Assembly (NCBI RefSeq): GCF_020524885.1
Contig: NZ_JAIVKJ010000002.1
Coordinates: forward strand, 1-64,000
DNA from: Microbulbifer elongatus
Lineage (GTDB): Bacteria > Pseudomonadota > Gammaproteobacteria > Pseudomonadales > Cellvibrionaceae
DNA: 64,000 bases
Direction: 5' to 3'
A program made the position numbers and the translations under genes. The notes below the pieces were generated by a model. That model made no database searches and was not told the origin of the DNA. It saw nothing but the letters and a program-made list of their open reading frames with translations. Each line of letters opens with the position of its first letter. Within the stretch, counting starts at the first letter, position 1. Below are positions 26,598 through 35,357 of this stretch, one piece after another.

Positions 26598-27389
26598 ATG
26601 GTATTAGACCGAAAATTCTATCGTCGCAGCCCACACCAGCGCACAGCACAGAATCTGCGGGAAGACGTCAGCTTTGTCGATGTGCGCAAGCGATTTGACT
26701 TTCGCGGCATCAAAATTGGACGCTGGGTGACGGAAGCGGAAAAGGCGCGCGCCGCAGGGCTGTTTTACGATGCTCTGGTGGACCTGATGACCATACTTCA
26801 GGGCCGCGAATTACTGGTATCCCTGCGCGGTACGCTCGCGTTTCAATACGGCAGTGGTGGCCGCCCGGGTATCTCCGCCCACTACGAGCCAGGCACCCGC
26901 ACCTTCGCCCTGGCCAAGAACGCCGGCCCGGGCGCCATCGCCCACGAGTGGTTTCACGCCCTGGACCACTATCTGGCCGACAAGGCCTTCAGCGACGCGC
27001 CCGGCAATATGTTTGCATCGGAAGCCTGGCTGCGGGATGCCACTCCGGTTCCCCACCCGATCAACGATCTGCTATTTGCCTGTTTTCGCACTGTGATGCT
27101 GGACGACAGCGGTGAAAACCCCAGCGAGATGTTCCGGGCTTCGAAAGCGGCGGACAAGGCCAATGGCTGCATCTACTACGCAGACCCAGCAGAAATGTGT
27201 GCGCGCGCTTTCGAAGCTTTTGTACAGGACTCGGCAATTTCGAATAATTTTCTGGTCTCCGGCACCAAGGTGACCGAAGAGGCAAAGCTGGGACTCTACC
27301 CCCGCGGTGAACACAGGCAGCGAATCAACGGGGCCTTTTCCCGATATTTTCTCGCTTTGGGGCGCGCACTGAGCGCGCAATCTCGCTGA
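26598..27389 (+). CDS. CLCA_X-type putative zinc metalloprotein (263 aa)
   Basis: It carries HEWFHALDHY (about residues 115-124), an HExxH-like motif spelled HEWFHxxDH, within a domain I associate with CLCA_X and polyvalent-protein LPD1 families. The start LDRKFYRRSPHQRTAQNLRE is typical of that group. The ATG at 26598 is eight bases after the helicase stop; a TTG at 26574 is an alternative. The order FAN1, helicase, CLCA_X recurs, to my knowledge, in pseudomonads and relatives, which points to a shared DNA-repair or stress role, but the activity is unproven. Confidence 0.8.
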   Translation: MVLDRKFYRRSPHQRTAQNLREDVSFVDVRKRFDFRGIKIGRWVTEAEKARAAGLFYDALVDLMTILQGRELLVSLRGTLAFQYGSGGRPGISAHYEPGTRTFALAKNAGPGAIAHEWFHALDHYLADKAFSDAPGNMFASEAWLRDATPVPHPINDLLFACFRTVMLDDSGENPSEMFRASKAADKANGCIYYADPAEMCARAFEAFVQDSAISNNFLVSGTKVTEEAKLGLYPRGEHRQRINGAFSRYFLALGRALSAQSR

Positions 27390-27418
27390 GCAGTGGAATG
27401 TTTCCGCTGGACAGTTCG

Positions 27419-29191
27419 CTATTTTGACGCGGCAATAAACTCATCCATCTGCACTTCCAGCATATCCATCGGCAAGGCTCCATTGGCCAGTACCGCGTCG
27501 TGGAAAGCACGCAGATCGAACTGGTTGCCCAGCGCCTGCTCGGCTTTCGCGCGCAGTGCACGGATTTTTATCTCACCCATTTTGTAAGACAGCGCTTGTC
27601 CGGGCCAGGAGATATAGCGGTCTACTTCCGCGCGCACATTCGCTTCGGACAGTGATGTATTGTCCGACAGATAGTCCAGTGCCTGCTGCCGCGTCCAGCC
27701 CTGTGAGTGGATTCCGGTATCGATCACCAGGCGGGCGGCGCGCCACATTTCATAGCTAAGACGACCAAACTGCTGGTAGTCATCTTCATAAACACCCATT
27801 TCCACACCGAGACGTTCCGTATACAGCGCCCAACCTTCACCGTAGGCGCTCAGATACAGGTTCCGGCGGAACTTGGGCACATTTTCCAGCTCCAGGGAAA
27901 GGGCCCCTTGCAGGTGGTGGCCCGGTGCTGCCTCGTGCAGGGTTAGCGCCACCAGTTCATACATGGGGCGCTGATCCAGCGCATGGGTATTCAGCCAGTA
28001 GGCGCCACCGCGATTACCACCAATGGCCGCCGGGTTGTAGGAGGCGGTGGTGTAGTTGGGAGCAATTTCATCCGGCACTGGCACCACCCCATAGGGCAGC
28101 CGCGGCAGCGTGCCGAAGAATTCCGGCAGGCGATAGTCGATACGCTTGGCGATATACGAAGCCTCCTTCAGCAGCTCCCGCGGTGTCTTTGCATAAAACC
28201 GGGGGTCGGTACGCAGGAACTTGGTAAACGCTTCAAAGTCACCATTGAAGTCGGTTTCTTCGTTGACCTTCTTGACCAGCGCGTTCATCTCACTGCGGAT
28301 TCGTTTTACTTCCGCGAGGCCTGTCTTGTGGATTTCAGCCGGGTCCATATCCATGGTCATGTAGGTGCGGATGGCGTGGCGATAATAGTCGCCGCCTCCC
28401 GGGAGATCTTCTGCAGCGAGGGAGTCGCTGGCAGCCTGCATATACTCCCCTTCCAGAAAGCTGGCCACCCGATCAAAGGCGGGAATTGCATGCTCCTGTA
28501 TGGCTTTTTTACCTGCAGTTTCTATCTCTTGTTTCTCGGCCGAAGAAAAGCTCTCGGGGAATTTCTCAAAAGGCTCATACAGACTGCTTTTCTCTGCGTC
28601 GTCATGGACCTGAGCGCGTACGGTTGGTGCGATCCCCTCCACAACGATTTTTGGCAAAACAAATCCATCATCGATACCAGCACGCATATTTGCGATGTTT
28701 TCATCGAAATAGCGGCCAATATCCTCGAGCCGCTTGATGTAATCCTGATAGTCAGAAACCTGCGGCATATTCAAACCGCGACTCGCGCTCAGCGCCGTGT
28801 TCCAGAAACTGTAAAAGGTGTTGACCGGAATGCGATCCAGATACAGCTCATTAGATTCTATGGAGTTATTCAGTACCCACAGCAGCAGGTCCCGGTTAAC
28901 CCGCTCGTCGGGCGTTAATGAATTCCGGTCAATCTCCTGTAGACGAAGGACAAACGCTTTCTCTGCCGCCAACCGGCGGGCGCGGTCTTTTTCCGATACA
29001 CCGGGTAGGCGATCGTTGTAGCGCTTATCCGCCATTCGACTCGCATCGGTAGGGTTTTCCCGCAGGTAGTACTCCCAGTGGTCATCGATGACCTTCTGCA
29101 GTTGCGCACCGGTAGTCTCAGCCTGGCTGTAGGGCGAGACGGCGAGCAGGATGAACAAAGCTGAAAGAACCAGCCGATGGGAATGTCGCAT
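27419..29191 (-). CDS. DUF885 family exported zinc peptidase-like protein (590 aa)
   Basis: A signal peptide (about 1-24 from the ATG at 29191, ending SPYSQA-ET) precedes a large helical domain. The HEAAPGHHLQ motif near residue 420 is the DUF885 zinc-site signature, and EGWALYTERLG follows. These proteins are related to the M2/M3-type peptidases and probably trim peptides in the periplasm. ATGs at 29215 or 29278 would add residues in front of the signal peptide. The gene is monocistronic, convergent with the CLCA_X gene. Confidence 0.9.
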   Translation of the reverse strand: MRHSHRLVLSALFILLAVSPYSQAETTGAQLQKVIDDHWEYYLRENPTDASRMADKRYNDRLPGVSEKDRARRLAAEKAFVLRLQEIDRNSLTPDERVNRDLLLWVLNNSIESNELYLDRIPVNTFYSFWNTALSASRGLNMPQVSDYQDYIKRLEDIGRYFDENIANMRAGIDDGFVLPKIVVEGIAPTVRAQVHDDAEKSSLYEPFEKFPESFSSAEKQEIETAGKKAIQEHAIPAFDRVASFLEGEYMQAASDSLAAEDLPGGGDYYRHAIRTYMTMDMDPAEIHKTGLAEVKRIRSEMNALVKKVNEETDFNGDFEAFTKFLRTDPRFYAKTPRELLKEASYIAKRIDYRLPEFFGTLPRLPYGVVPVPDEIAPNYTTASYNPAAIGGNRGGAYWLNTHALDQRPMYELVALTLHEAAPGHHLQGALSLELENVPKFRRNLYLSAYGEGWALYTERLGVEMGVYEDDYQQFGRLSYEMWRAARLVIDTGIHSQGWTRQQALDYLSDNTSLSEANVRAEVDRYISWPGQALSYKMGEIKIRALRAKAEQALGNQFDLRAFHDAVLANGALPMDMLEVQMDEFIAASK

Positions 29192-29329
29192 TACATGCGG
29201 GAGAAAAAAGCACATACCGGGGTACTCTGGATGATCTGACGTCACCGGTACAATATCACGACACAGGATCTTCAGCACCGAAGCTTAGGCGCGGCGCTCT
29301 CAAATAGTAATTAGGCTATAGGTGCTTGT

Positions 29330-30124
29330 TCAAACAATGCTCTTGATCAGGCCACCTTCCGCCTTGATGCTGGCGCCATTGATGGCCGCACTCAACGGCG
29401 ATGCAATAAACGCGACGACGGACGCTATTTCTTCGGGGCGGATAAAGCGCTGCAGCAATGAATCGGGCTCGGTTTCTTTGAAGAACTCGGCCACGAACTC
29501 CGATTCGGACTTTCCCTGAGCCTCAGCGCTCTCTTTCAGCCACTGGCTTACCCCTTCTGTGAGGGTCGGACCGGGTAACACCGAATTCACCGTGACATTG
29601 CGGCCACAGCCCTTGGTCAGGTTGGCAAGACCGCGACCGATAACAATCTGTGCGCCTTTGGTCATGGAGTAATGCACCATGCTTTCCAGCCCTCGCATAC
29701 CTGCCTCGCTGGCGATGTTGATAATGCGGCCGAACTCCTGTTCACGCATCCGCGGAAAGAAGTGGCGACACAGGCGTACGGTACTCAGCACGTTGATATC
29801 AAAAAAACGCTGCCACTCTTCATCCGCAATCTCATCAAAGGCCGCCGGGTTGAAAATTCCCATGTTATTGACCAGCACATGGAGAGGGCCAATCTTGTCG
29901 ATCTCACTACAGAGGCGAGCGGCATCTTCCGCCCGTGACAGGTCACCGTCAATGGGGATAACCTCCCCCGGTCCCGACATGTCGCTTGTCGCATCAGCGG
30001 TTCCGGAGCGTCCATTTACGATCACTCTTGCGCCCTCCTGCAACAACGTTTCCGCTATGGCCCTTCCTATGCCCTTGGTAGAACCACTGATAAATACAAG
30101 CTTGTCAGCCAGCTGCAGGTCCAT
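29330..30124 (-). CDS. Short-chain dehydrogenase/reductase (264 aa)
   Basis: A classical SDR: nucleotide loop SGSTKGIGRA (14-23), NNMGI, catalytic Ser in NIASEAGMRG, and Tyr-x-x-x-Lys in YSMTK. The preceding Arg in VNGRSG suggests NADP(H) preference. The long insertion between TLTEGVSQWLKES and FIRPEEIAS matches oxidoreductases often listed as 3-oxoacyl-reductase-like. The substrate is not known. AGGAAAA before the ATG supports the start. It is divergent from the outer-membrane protein gene at 30353. Confidence 0.93.
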   Translation of the reverse strand: MDLQLADKLVFISGSTKGIGRAIAETLLQEGARVIVNGRSGTADATSDMSGPGEVIPIDGDLSRAEDAARLCSEIDKIGPLHVLVNNMGIFNPAAFDEIADEEWQRFFDINVLSTVRLCRHFFPRMREQEFGRIINIASEAGMRGLESMVHYSMTKGAQIVIGRGLANLTKGCGRNVTVNSVLPGPTLTEGVSQWLKESAEAQGKSESEFVAEFFKETEPDSLLQRFIRPEEIASVVAFIASPLSAAINGASIKAEGGLIKSIV

Positions 30125-30352
30125 AAGTTTTCCTGGTGCCGTAAATACGTCGGGGAAGGGTAGTATCGAAGGTGAGATGACGGCAGGGTCACGAGGTTAG
30201 GTGCCGGGATTGCCAGCACCATCCGAATCAGACCACTGCTGCTGTCGCACGTTACCTCGCCGCAGCGACTGGGACGAGCAGTGATGGATCTGGCATCTAC
30301 ACTGAAACACGAAATACAGGAAGTTAAGAAGATCCTGGAAGGAGCTAACGTC

Positions 30353-31348
30353 GTGTTCTTAGGTAATTTTTCTCAGGTCGCGGGCATACGATTGCCAGTG
30401 GCCTTTGCCGCGATAATTTTGACAACGCTAGGTTCAGTGTCAGCGAAGGCCACAGAAGGCGGCATCGGTTACTACGTGCCCGGCACCGTGGCGACACTGA
30501 TTGACCGCGCACCAGTACAGACTGGCTGGGTATTCGAGCCGATGCTAATGAGTTACAGCGGTGAGTTGAGCACCGACGTCTCGGTAGAGGTTGCTGGTCT
30601 GATTACCGCTGGTATTGACGTCGACATCAACGCTTTTGTACCCGGTGCGCTCTACACATTTGAAAACACAGTGCTCGGAGCAAAGTATACGGCCGGGCTC
30701 TATGGTTCCTGGGTAGACGTGGATGTAACCGCCCGGCTCGATAGCAGCCTGGGCTCCTTTCGACGGAACGATTCCGCATCCGGTCTCGGCGACACCACAC
30801 TCATGCCGCTAATGATGGCCTGGGTGGACGGAAACTGGCAATACAACGCACTTCTACCTGTGCATGCACCAACGGGCGACTACAAGCTCGGACGTCTCGC
30901 CAATCCGGGACTGAATTACTGGGCGGTCGACCCTACCGTGGGTATCTCGTATGCCAATATGGAGACCGGATTTAACGCCACACTGTTCACCGGTCTCATG
31001 ATGAATGAGGAGAATTCGGATACCGACTACCGCAGCGGGCGACTTTTACATTTCGATGGTAGCTTGCAGCAGATGATGAAAGCGGGGGACGGTTTTGTCA
31101 CCGTGGGAGTCAATGCATTTCTGCTTAACCAGATTGGCGATGACCGCAATCAAAGGCCTGTCGTTGGCGCATTTCGCACAAAATCCGCCGGTATCGGTCC
31201 AACAGTTGGCTACATGCTGCCGATGGGAAAAGACAATATCGTGATGGAATTTCGCTGGCTGCCGCAACTGGACACCAAAAACACCACGGAAGGAGATTAC
31301 TTCTGGTTCAAGTTTGTGTACCAGCTTGGAACTGGCAAGCAAAAGTAA
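30353..31348 (+). CDS. Outer-membrane SphA/phenol-degradation-type channel protein (331 aa)
   Basis: GTG at 30353 follows GGAAGGAG by eight bases and gives a clean signal peptide (cleaved near GSVSA-KA). A frame from 30281 would put 24 unrelated residues in front. The mature part is made of alternating beta strands ending in ...GDYFWFKFVYQLGTGKQK, as in outer-membrane barrels of the MetA-pathway/SphA family, which transport hydrophobic aromatic compounds. It starts the mature chain with ATEGGIGYYVPG, the family signature. It stands alone and has its own terminator. Confidence 0.85.
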   Translation: MFLGNFSQVAGIRLPVAFAAIILTTLGSVSAKATEGGIGYYVPGTVATLIDRAPVQTGWVFEPMLMSYSGELSTDVSVEVAGLITAGIDVDINAFVPGALYTFENTVLGAKYTAGLYGSWVDVDVTARLDSSLGSFRRNDSASGLGDTTLMPLMMAWVDGNWQYNALLPVHAPTGDYKLGRLANPGLNYWAVDPTVGISYANMETGFNATLFTGLMMNEENSDTDYRSGRLLHFDGSLQQMMKAGDGFVTVGVNAFLLNQIGDDRNQRPVVGAFRTKSAGIGPTVGYMLPMGKDNIVMEFRWLPQLDTKNTTEGDYFWFKFVYQLGTGKQK

Positions 31349-31374
31349 CTTCAGTTGAATTTGAGCATCAACAA

Positions 31375-31399
31375 AGCCACCTGTTGCGGTGGCTTTTTT
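31375..31399 (+). terminator. Terminator after the SphA-like gene
   Basis: AGCCACC pairs with GGTGGCT around a 6-nt loop and is followed by six T, 27 bases after the stop. Confidence 0.9.
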
Positions 31400-31527
31400 G
31401 CGCTCAAGTATTTTTAATCTACGCACTATTATTCGATTCGGGTTTAGCGGTCACTTGTTAGCGATCTCCAGGATACCGATAATCGTCTGTTCAAGCACAG
31501 TCGTCAGCGTAAACGGGGAAGCAAACA

Positions 31528-32379
31528 ATGAAGGATGTATGTGTGGCCGCGGTACAGATGGTAAGCGGCGAGCGTGTGGATGAAAATCTTGCCCAAGCAT
31601 ATGAACTTGTACGCGAAGCAGCCACAGGTGGTGCGAAGCTGGTACTCCTCCCGGAAAATTTTGCGCATCTCGCCGATGGCGGCAGTGTTTCTGCCGCTGA
31701 GCCCTTCGCCGATGCGGTTGCCCCCCCATCCTCCCAGTACCCCATTCAGTGCGCGCTGCACAGCTGGGCAGCGGAGTTCGGCATCTGGCTAATTGCCGGT
31801 GCCGTGCCCCTACTTGAAAGAGGGGATGGCACCCCCGTTAGCAACCAGCGCACTCGCTCTGCCAGCCTTGTATACGATGACCGGGGTATGCTGCGGGCAC
31901 GCTACGACAAGATTCACCTTTTCGATGTGGACGTCGACGATACCGCCGGTCGCTATCGGGAATCCGCCAGTATCGAGCCGGGTGAACAGACGGAAGTTGT
32001 TGCGACGCCCTGGGGGCAAGTCGGACTGAGCATCTGTTTTGACCTGCGCTTTCCCGAGCTCTATCGTCAGCTAGCAGGAAATGGGGCAGAAATACTTACC
32101 GTGCCTGCGGCATTTACCCACACCACAGGAAAGGCGCACTGGATGACGCTGTTACGCGCGCGTGCGATCGAGAATGGATGCTTTGTGATAGCGGCAAACC
32201 AGGGTGGTGAACACTCTGCAAAAAGACGCACCTGGGGTCACTCGGCGATTATCGATCCCTGGGGAGAGGTACTTGCCGAGGCGGACGAGGGTGAAGCGGT
32301 GATTATAGCCACGCTCAGCGCAGAAAAGCTGACAAAAGTACGGCGAAGCATGCCGCTGCTATCCATGCGCCGACTCTAA
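31528..32379 (+). CDS. Carbon-nitrogen hydrolase, nitrilase superfamily (283 aa)
   Basis: The catalytic triad is visible as Glu43 (LLPENF), Lys128 (YDKIHLF) and Cys170 (GLSICFDLRFPE), the hallmark of nitrilase-fold amidases. The motif set matches the Nit1/YafV/omega-amidase branch, whose members hydrolyse deaminated glutathione or omega-amides. The cytosolic length of 283 aa is usual. GGGGAAG before the ATG supports the start. It converges with the FAH-family gene and shares a bidirectional terminator. Confidence 0.93.
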   Translation: MKDVCVAAVQMVSGERVDENLAQAYELVREAATGGAKLVLLPENFAHLADGGSVSAAEPFADAVAPPSSQYPIQCALHSWAAEFGIWLIAGAVPLLERGDGTPVSNQRTRSASLVYDDRGMLRARYDKIHLFDVDVDDTAGRYRESASIEPGEQTEVVATPWGQVGLSICFDLRFPELYRQLAGNGAEILTVPAAFTHTTGKAHWMTLLRARAIENGCFVIAANQGGEHSAKRRTWGHSAIIDPWGEVLAEADEGEAVIIATLSAEKLTKVRRSMPLLSMRRL

Positions 32380-32399
32380 AAATTACCACCAATAAAAAA

Positions 32400-32423
32400 G
32401 GCCACCGATCGGTGGCCTTTTTA
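32400..32423. terminator. Bidirectional terminator between the amidase and FAH genes
   Basis: GGCCACC and GGTGGCC form a perfect stem with GATC loop, with A-run on the left and T-run on the right, so it can stop transcripts from both sides (stops at 32379 and 32445). Confidence 0.9.
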
Positions 32424-32444
32424 TCTGCGAACAATATGGTGGTG

Positions 32445-33452
32445 TCAGCTCTGCTCCACCGTTTGCTCGATGCGCCCGAAGATGGACTGGCCTTTTTGAT
32501 CCAACATCTCAATCGCAATCTTGTCGCCGAACTGCATAAAGGAAGTGCTGGGTTTGCCTTCCTGAATAGTTTCAATCATGCGAATTTCAGCAATACAGCT
32601 GTAGCCAACGCCACCCTCTTTCACCGGTTTGCCGGGGCCACCGTCGAGTTTGTTCGATACGGTGCCGGAACCGATAATGGTACCCGCGCCGAGTGGGCGA
32701 GTTTTGGCAGCGTGGGCGATCAGCTGGCCAAAGTGGAAGGTCATGTCCACACCCGCATTTGGCTCGCCAAATTTTTCACCGTTCAGTTCAGACACCAGCG
32801 GCAGGTGCAGCTTGCCCTCTTTCCAGCTGTCGCCCAGTTGCGCCGGGGTGACGCACACGGGAGAGAAAGCGCTGGAAGGTTTGGACTGGTAGAAACCGAA
32901 CCCTTTACCCAGTTCGTTGGGAATCAGGCCGCGCAGGGAAACGTCGTTTACCAGCATCACCAATTTGATGTGCTGCAAGGCATCCTCGGGAGAAACACCC
33001 ATGGGGACATCATCGGTAATAACCGCAATTTCCGCCTCAAAGTCGATACCAAAGCCTTCGGACTGTGGCATTTTTACCGGCTCGCGCGGGGCCAGGAAGG
33101 TATCGGAACCGCCCTGATACATCAGTGGGTCAGTCCAGAAGCTTTCCGGCATTTCCGCGTTGCGCGCCTTGCGCACCAGCTCCACATGATTCACGTAGGC
33201 GCTGCCATCGGCCCAGTGGTAGGCACGCGGTAGCGGCGAGTGGCACTTGCCCTGGTCGAAGGCTTCACCCTCAATTTCGCCACTATTGAGTTTTGCCTGC
33301 AGCGCTTCAAGTTGTGCGGACTTCTCCGCCCAGTCGTCCAGTGCGCTTTGCAGGGTCGGGGCTATTTCGGCTGCGGATGCCATGCGGTTCAGATCGTCGC
33401 TGACTACTACAAGCTGGCCATCGCGGCCGGATTTCAGGCTGGCTAACTTCAC
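32445..33452 (-). CDS. Fumarylacetoacetate hydrolase family protein (335 aa)
   Basis: An FAH-fold hydrolase. Metal-binding acidic residues lie in GFGIDFEAEIAVITDD and NDVSLRGL; the catalytic stretch HSPLPRAYHWADGSAYV and the GSGTVSNKLDGGPGK loop match the short fumarylacetoacetases of Shewanella and Pseudomonas. It should split 4-fumarylacetoacetate to fumarate and acetoacetate, the last step of tyrosine breakdown. GTG start with AGGAAGG upstream. It is the last gene of the hppD operon, 27 bases after the VOC gene. Confidence 0.9.
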   Translation of the reverse strand: MKLASLKSGRDGQLVVVSDDLNRMASAAEIAPTLQSALDDWAEKSAQLEALQAKLNSGEIEGEAFDQGKCHSPLPRAYHWADGSAYVNHVELVRKARNAEMPESFWTDPLMYQGGSDTFLAPREPVKMPQSEGFGIDFEAEIAVITDDVPMGVSPEDALQHIKLVMLVNDVSLRGLIPNELGKGFGFYQSKPSSAFSPVCVTPAQLGDSWKEGKLHLPLVSELNGEKFGEPNAGVDMTFHFGQLIAHAAKTRPLGAGTIIGSGTVSNKLDGGPGKPVKEGGVGYSCIAEIRMIETIQEGKPSTSFMQFGDKIAIEMLDQKGQSIFGRIEQTVEQS

Positions 33453-33479
33453 TGTGCCTTCCTCTCAATTGATTTGTTG

Positions 33480-34028
33480 TTACGGATCGAGTGCCTTGAA
33501 CTCTTCCTCACCGTGCATCCAGGCCGCGTGGCGTGGGGCTTTCTTGGTGCGGGACCACTCTTCCAGCATGTCTTCGGCGACACGCTTCAACTCTTTGTGC
33601 ATACCGGGCTTGGCGGTATTGGCGGCGAGTTCGATACGGTGTCCGTTCGGGTCGAAGAAATAGATGGACTTGAAGATGGTGTGGTCGGTGGGACCTAACA
33701 CATCAATGCCAGCGTTTTCGAGCTTCTGCTTCATTGCGAGCAGCTCGTCCATACTTTCCACTTCCATCGCGATATGCTGCACCCACTGGGGAGTATTTTC
33801 ATCGCGGCCCATGTCCGGGGAATTTGGCAGCTCGAAGAACGCCAGTACATTGCCCTGCCCCGCGTCGAGGAAAACGTGCATGTACGGGTCAGGTGCCCCC
33901 GTAGAGGGCACCTTGTCTTCGGCAATGGCGAGCTGGAATTCCATGCCCAGAAGATCGCGGTAAAACTCCACGGTTTCCTTGGCATCGCGGCAGCGGTAGG
34001 CCACGTGGTGGATTCTTTGAATAGCCAT
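33480..34028 (-). CDS. VOC-family (glyoxalase/dioxygenase fold) protein (182 aa)
   Basis: A vicinal-oxygen-chelate protein with paired beta-alpha-beta-beta-beta modules (IHHVAYRCRDAKETVEFYRDLLGM and its second half). Possible metal ligands are His near the start, Glu in LAFFELP and the His/Glu of VQHIAMEVE and GHRIELAAN. It lies between hppD and the FAH gene and has a strong ribosome binding site (GGAGG). The context suggests it works on an intermediate of the homogentisate route, yet it is too short and different to be HmgA, so its reaction is unknown. Confidence 0.85.
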   Translation of the reverse strand: MAIQRIHHVAYRCRDAKETVEFYRDLLGMEFQLAIAEDKVPSTGAPDPYMHVFLDAGQGNVLAFFELPNSPDMGRDENTPQWVQHIAMEVESMDELLAMKQKLENAGIDVLGPTDHTIFKSIYFFDPNGHRIELAANTAKPGMHKELKRVAEDMLEEWSRTKKAPRHAAWMHGEEEFKALDP

Positions 34029-34075
34029 GTAGGCCTCCAGGCTTTTATTCAGGCTTTATTGAAAGATGACGCCGG

Positions 34076-35170
34076 TCAGGCAGCGTCTTCCTCACCTTTT
34101 TTGCCGATCACACCGCGCTTCAGCTGGTCGCGCTCGATGGATTCGAACAGCGCCTTGAAATTGCCCTCACCAAAACCTTCGTCTTCCTTGCGCTGGATGA
34201 ACTCGAAGAATACCGGGCCCAGCATGTTGGCAGAGAAGATCTGAAGCAGCAGGCGCGGCTGGCCACCTTCAGTGGTGCCGTCCAGCAGCAGACCGCGCTT
34301 TTTCAGCTCATCGGTGGGCTCGCCGTGGCCGGGGAGACGCTCTTCCAGCATTTCGTAATAGGTTTCCGGAGGCGGGGTCATGAATTCCATACCCTGCTTC
34401 TTCAGACGGTCCCAACAGGCCACTAGATCGTCACACGCGAACGCAATGTGCTGGATGCCTTCGCCGTTGTACTTCATCAGGAACTCTTCGATCTGGCCGC
34501 CGCCACCGGCTGCCTCTTCGTTCAGCGGGATACGGATCTTGCCGTCTGGCGCAGTCATGGCCTTGGACAGCAGACCGGTGTACTCGCCCTTGATATCGAA
34601 ATAGCGGATCTCACGGAAGTTGAACAGGTCTTCGTAATACTTGGCCCAGTAGTCCATACGACCGCGATACACGTTGTGAGTCAGATGGTCCAGGGTGTGG
34701 AAGCCACAGCCTTCCGGATGCTTGTCCACGCCTTCCAGCCAGTGGAAGTCGATATCGTAGATGCTCTCGCCTTCTTTATAGCGGTCGATCAGGTACAGGG
34801 TAGCACCGCCAATACCCTTGATCGCCGGCAGGCGCAGTTCCATCGGGCCGGTTTCCACTTCTACCGGCTGTGCGCCCTTCTTGAGCGCTTCGTTATAGGC
34901 AAAAGTGGCATCTTTCACACGAAATGCGAGGCCGCATGCGGACGGACCGTGCTCGCGAGCGTAGTAGTCGGCGTGGCTGCCCTTCTCATAGTTTGTGATG
35001 AAATTGATGTCACCCTGACGCCACAGCTCCACGTCTTTTGTACGGTGACGCGCCACCTTGGTGAAGCCCATGGCCTCGAACACGGTTTCCAGAATGCCCT
35101 TTTCCGGCGCGGTGAATTCCACGAATTCAAAGCCGTCCAGGCCCATCGGGTTCTCAAATAAATCGGCCAT
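34076..35170 (-). CDS. hppD: 4-hydroxyphenylpyruvate dioxygenase (364 aa)
   Basis: This Fe(II) enzyme turns 4-hydroxyphenylpyruvate into homogentisate. Iron ligands are His162 (TLDHLTHNV), His241 (GIQHIAF) and Glu323 (VFFEFIQRK), all in place. The N-terminal domain is the degenerate VOC module. The strong start AAGGAGG ahead of the ATG fits first-gene position. The operon is hppD, VOC protein, FAH-family hydrolase; hmgA and maiA are absent here, so they must lie elsewhere or be replaced. The enzyme also feeds pyomelanin formation when HmgA is limiting. Confidence 0.97.
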   Translation of the reverse strand: MADLFENPMGLDGFEFVEFTAPEKGILETVFEAMGFTKVARHRTKDVELWRQGDINFITNYEKGSHADYYAREHGPSACGLAFRVKDATFAYNEALKKGAQPVEVETGPMELRLPAIKGIGGATLYLIDRYKEGESIYDIDFHWLEGVDKHPEGCGFHTLDHLTHNVYRGRMDYWAKYYEDLFNFREIRYFDIKGEYTGLLSKAMTAPDGKIRIPLNEEAAGGGGQIEEFLMKYNGEGIQHIAFACDDLVACWDRLKKQGMEFMTPPPETYYEMLEERLPGHGEPTDELKKRGLLLDGTTEGGQPRLLLQIFSANMLGPVFFEFIQRKEDEGFGEGNFKALFESIERDQLKRGVIGKKGEEDAA

Positions 35171-35357
35171 GTGATCCTCCTTATATAGGATTCGTTATCG
35201 CGACCATCGACGCGGCTTGTGGCGGCGGAGGTCCAGGGTGGTTTCAGGTGCAACGAATTTAGTTACGCGTGTAACTAATGTCAAGAGGCGGTATCGGCTG
35301 AAGTGTAGTGCGCGGCACCAGATACCGGTGCCCGCGCACATTTTGCGAAGAAATCGC

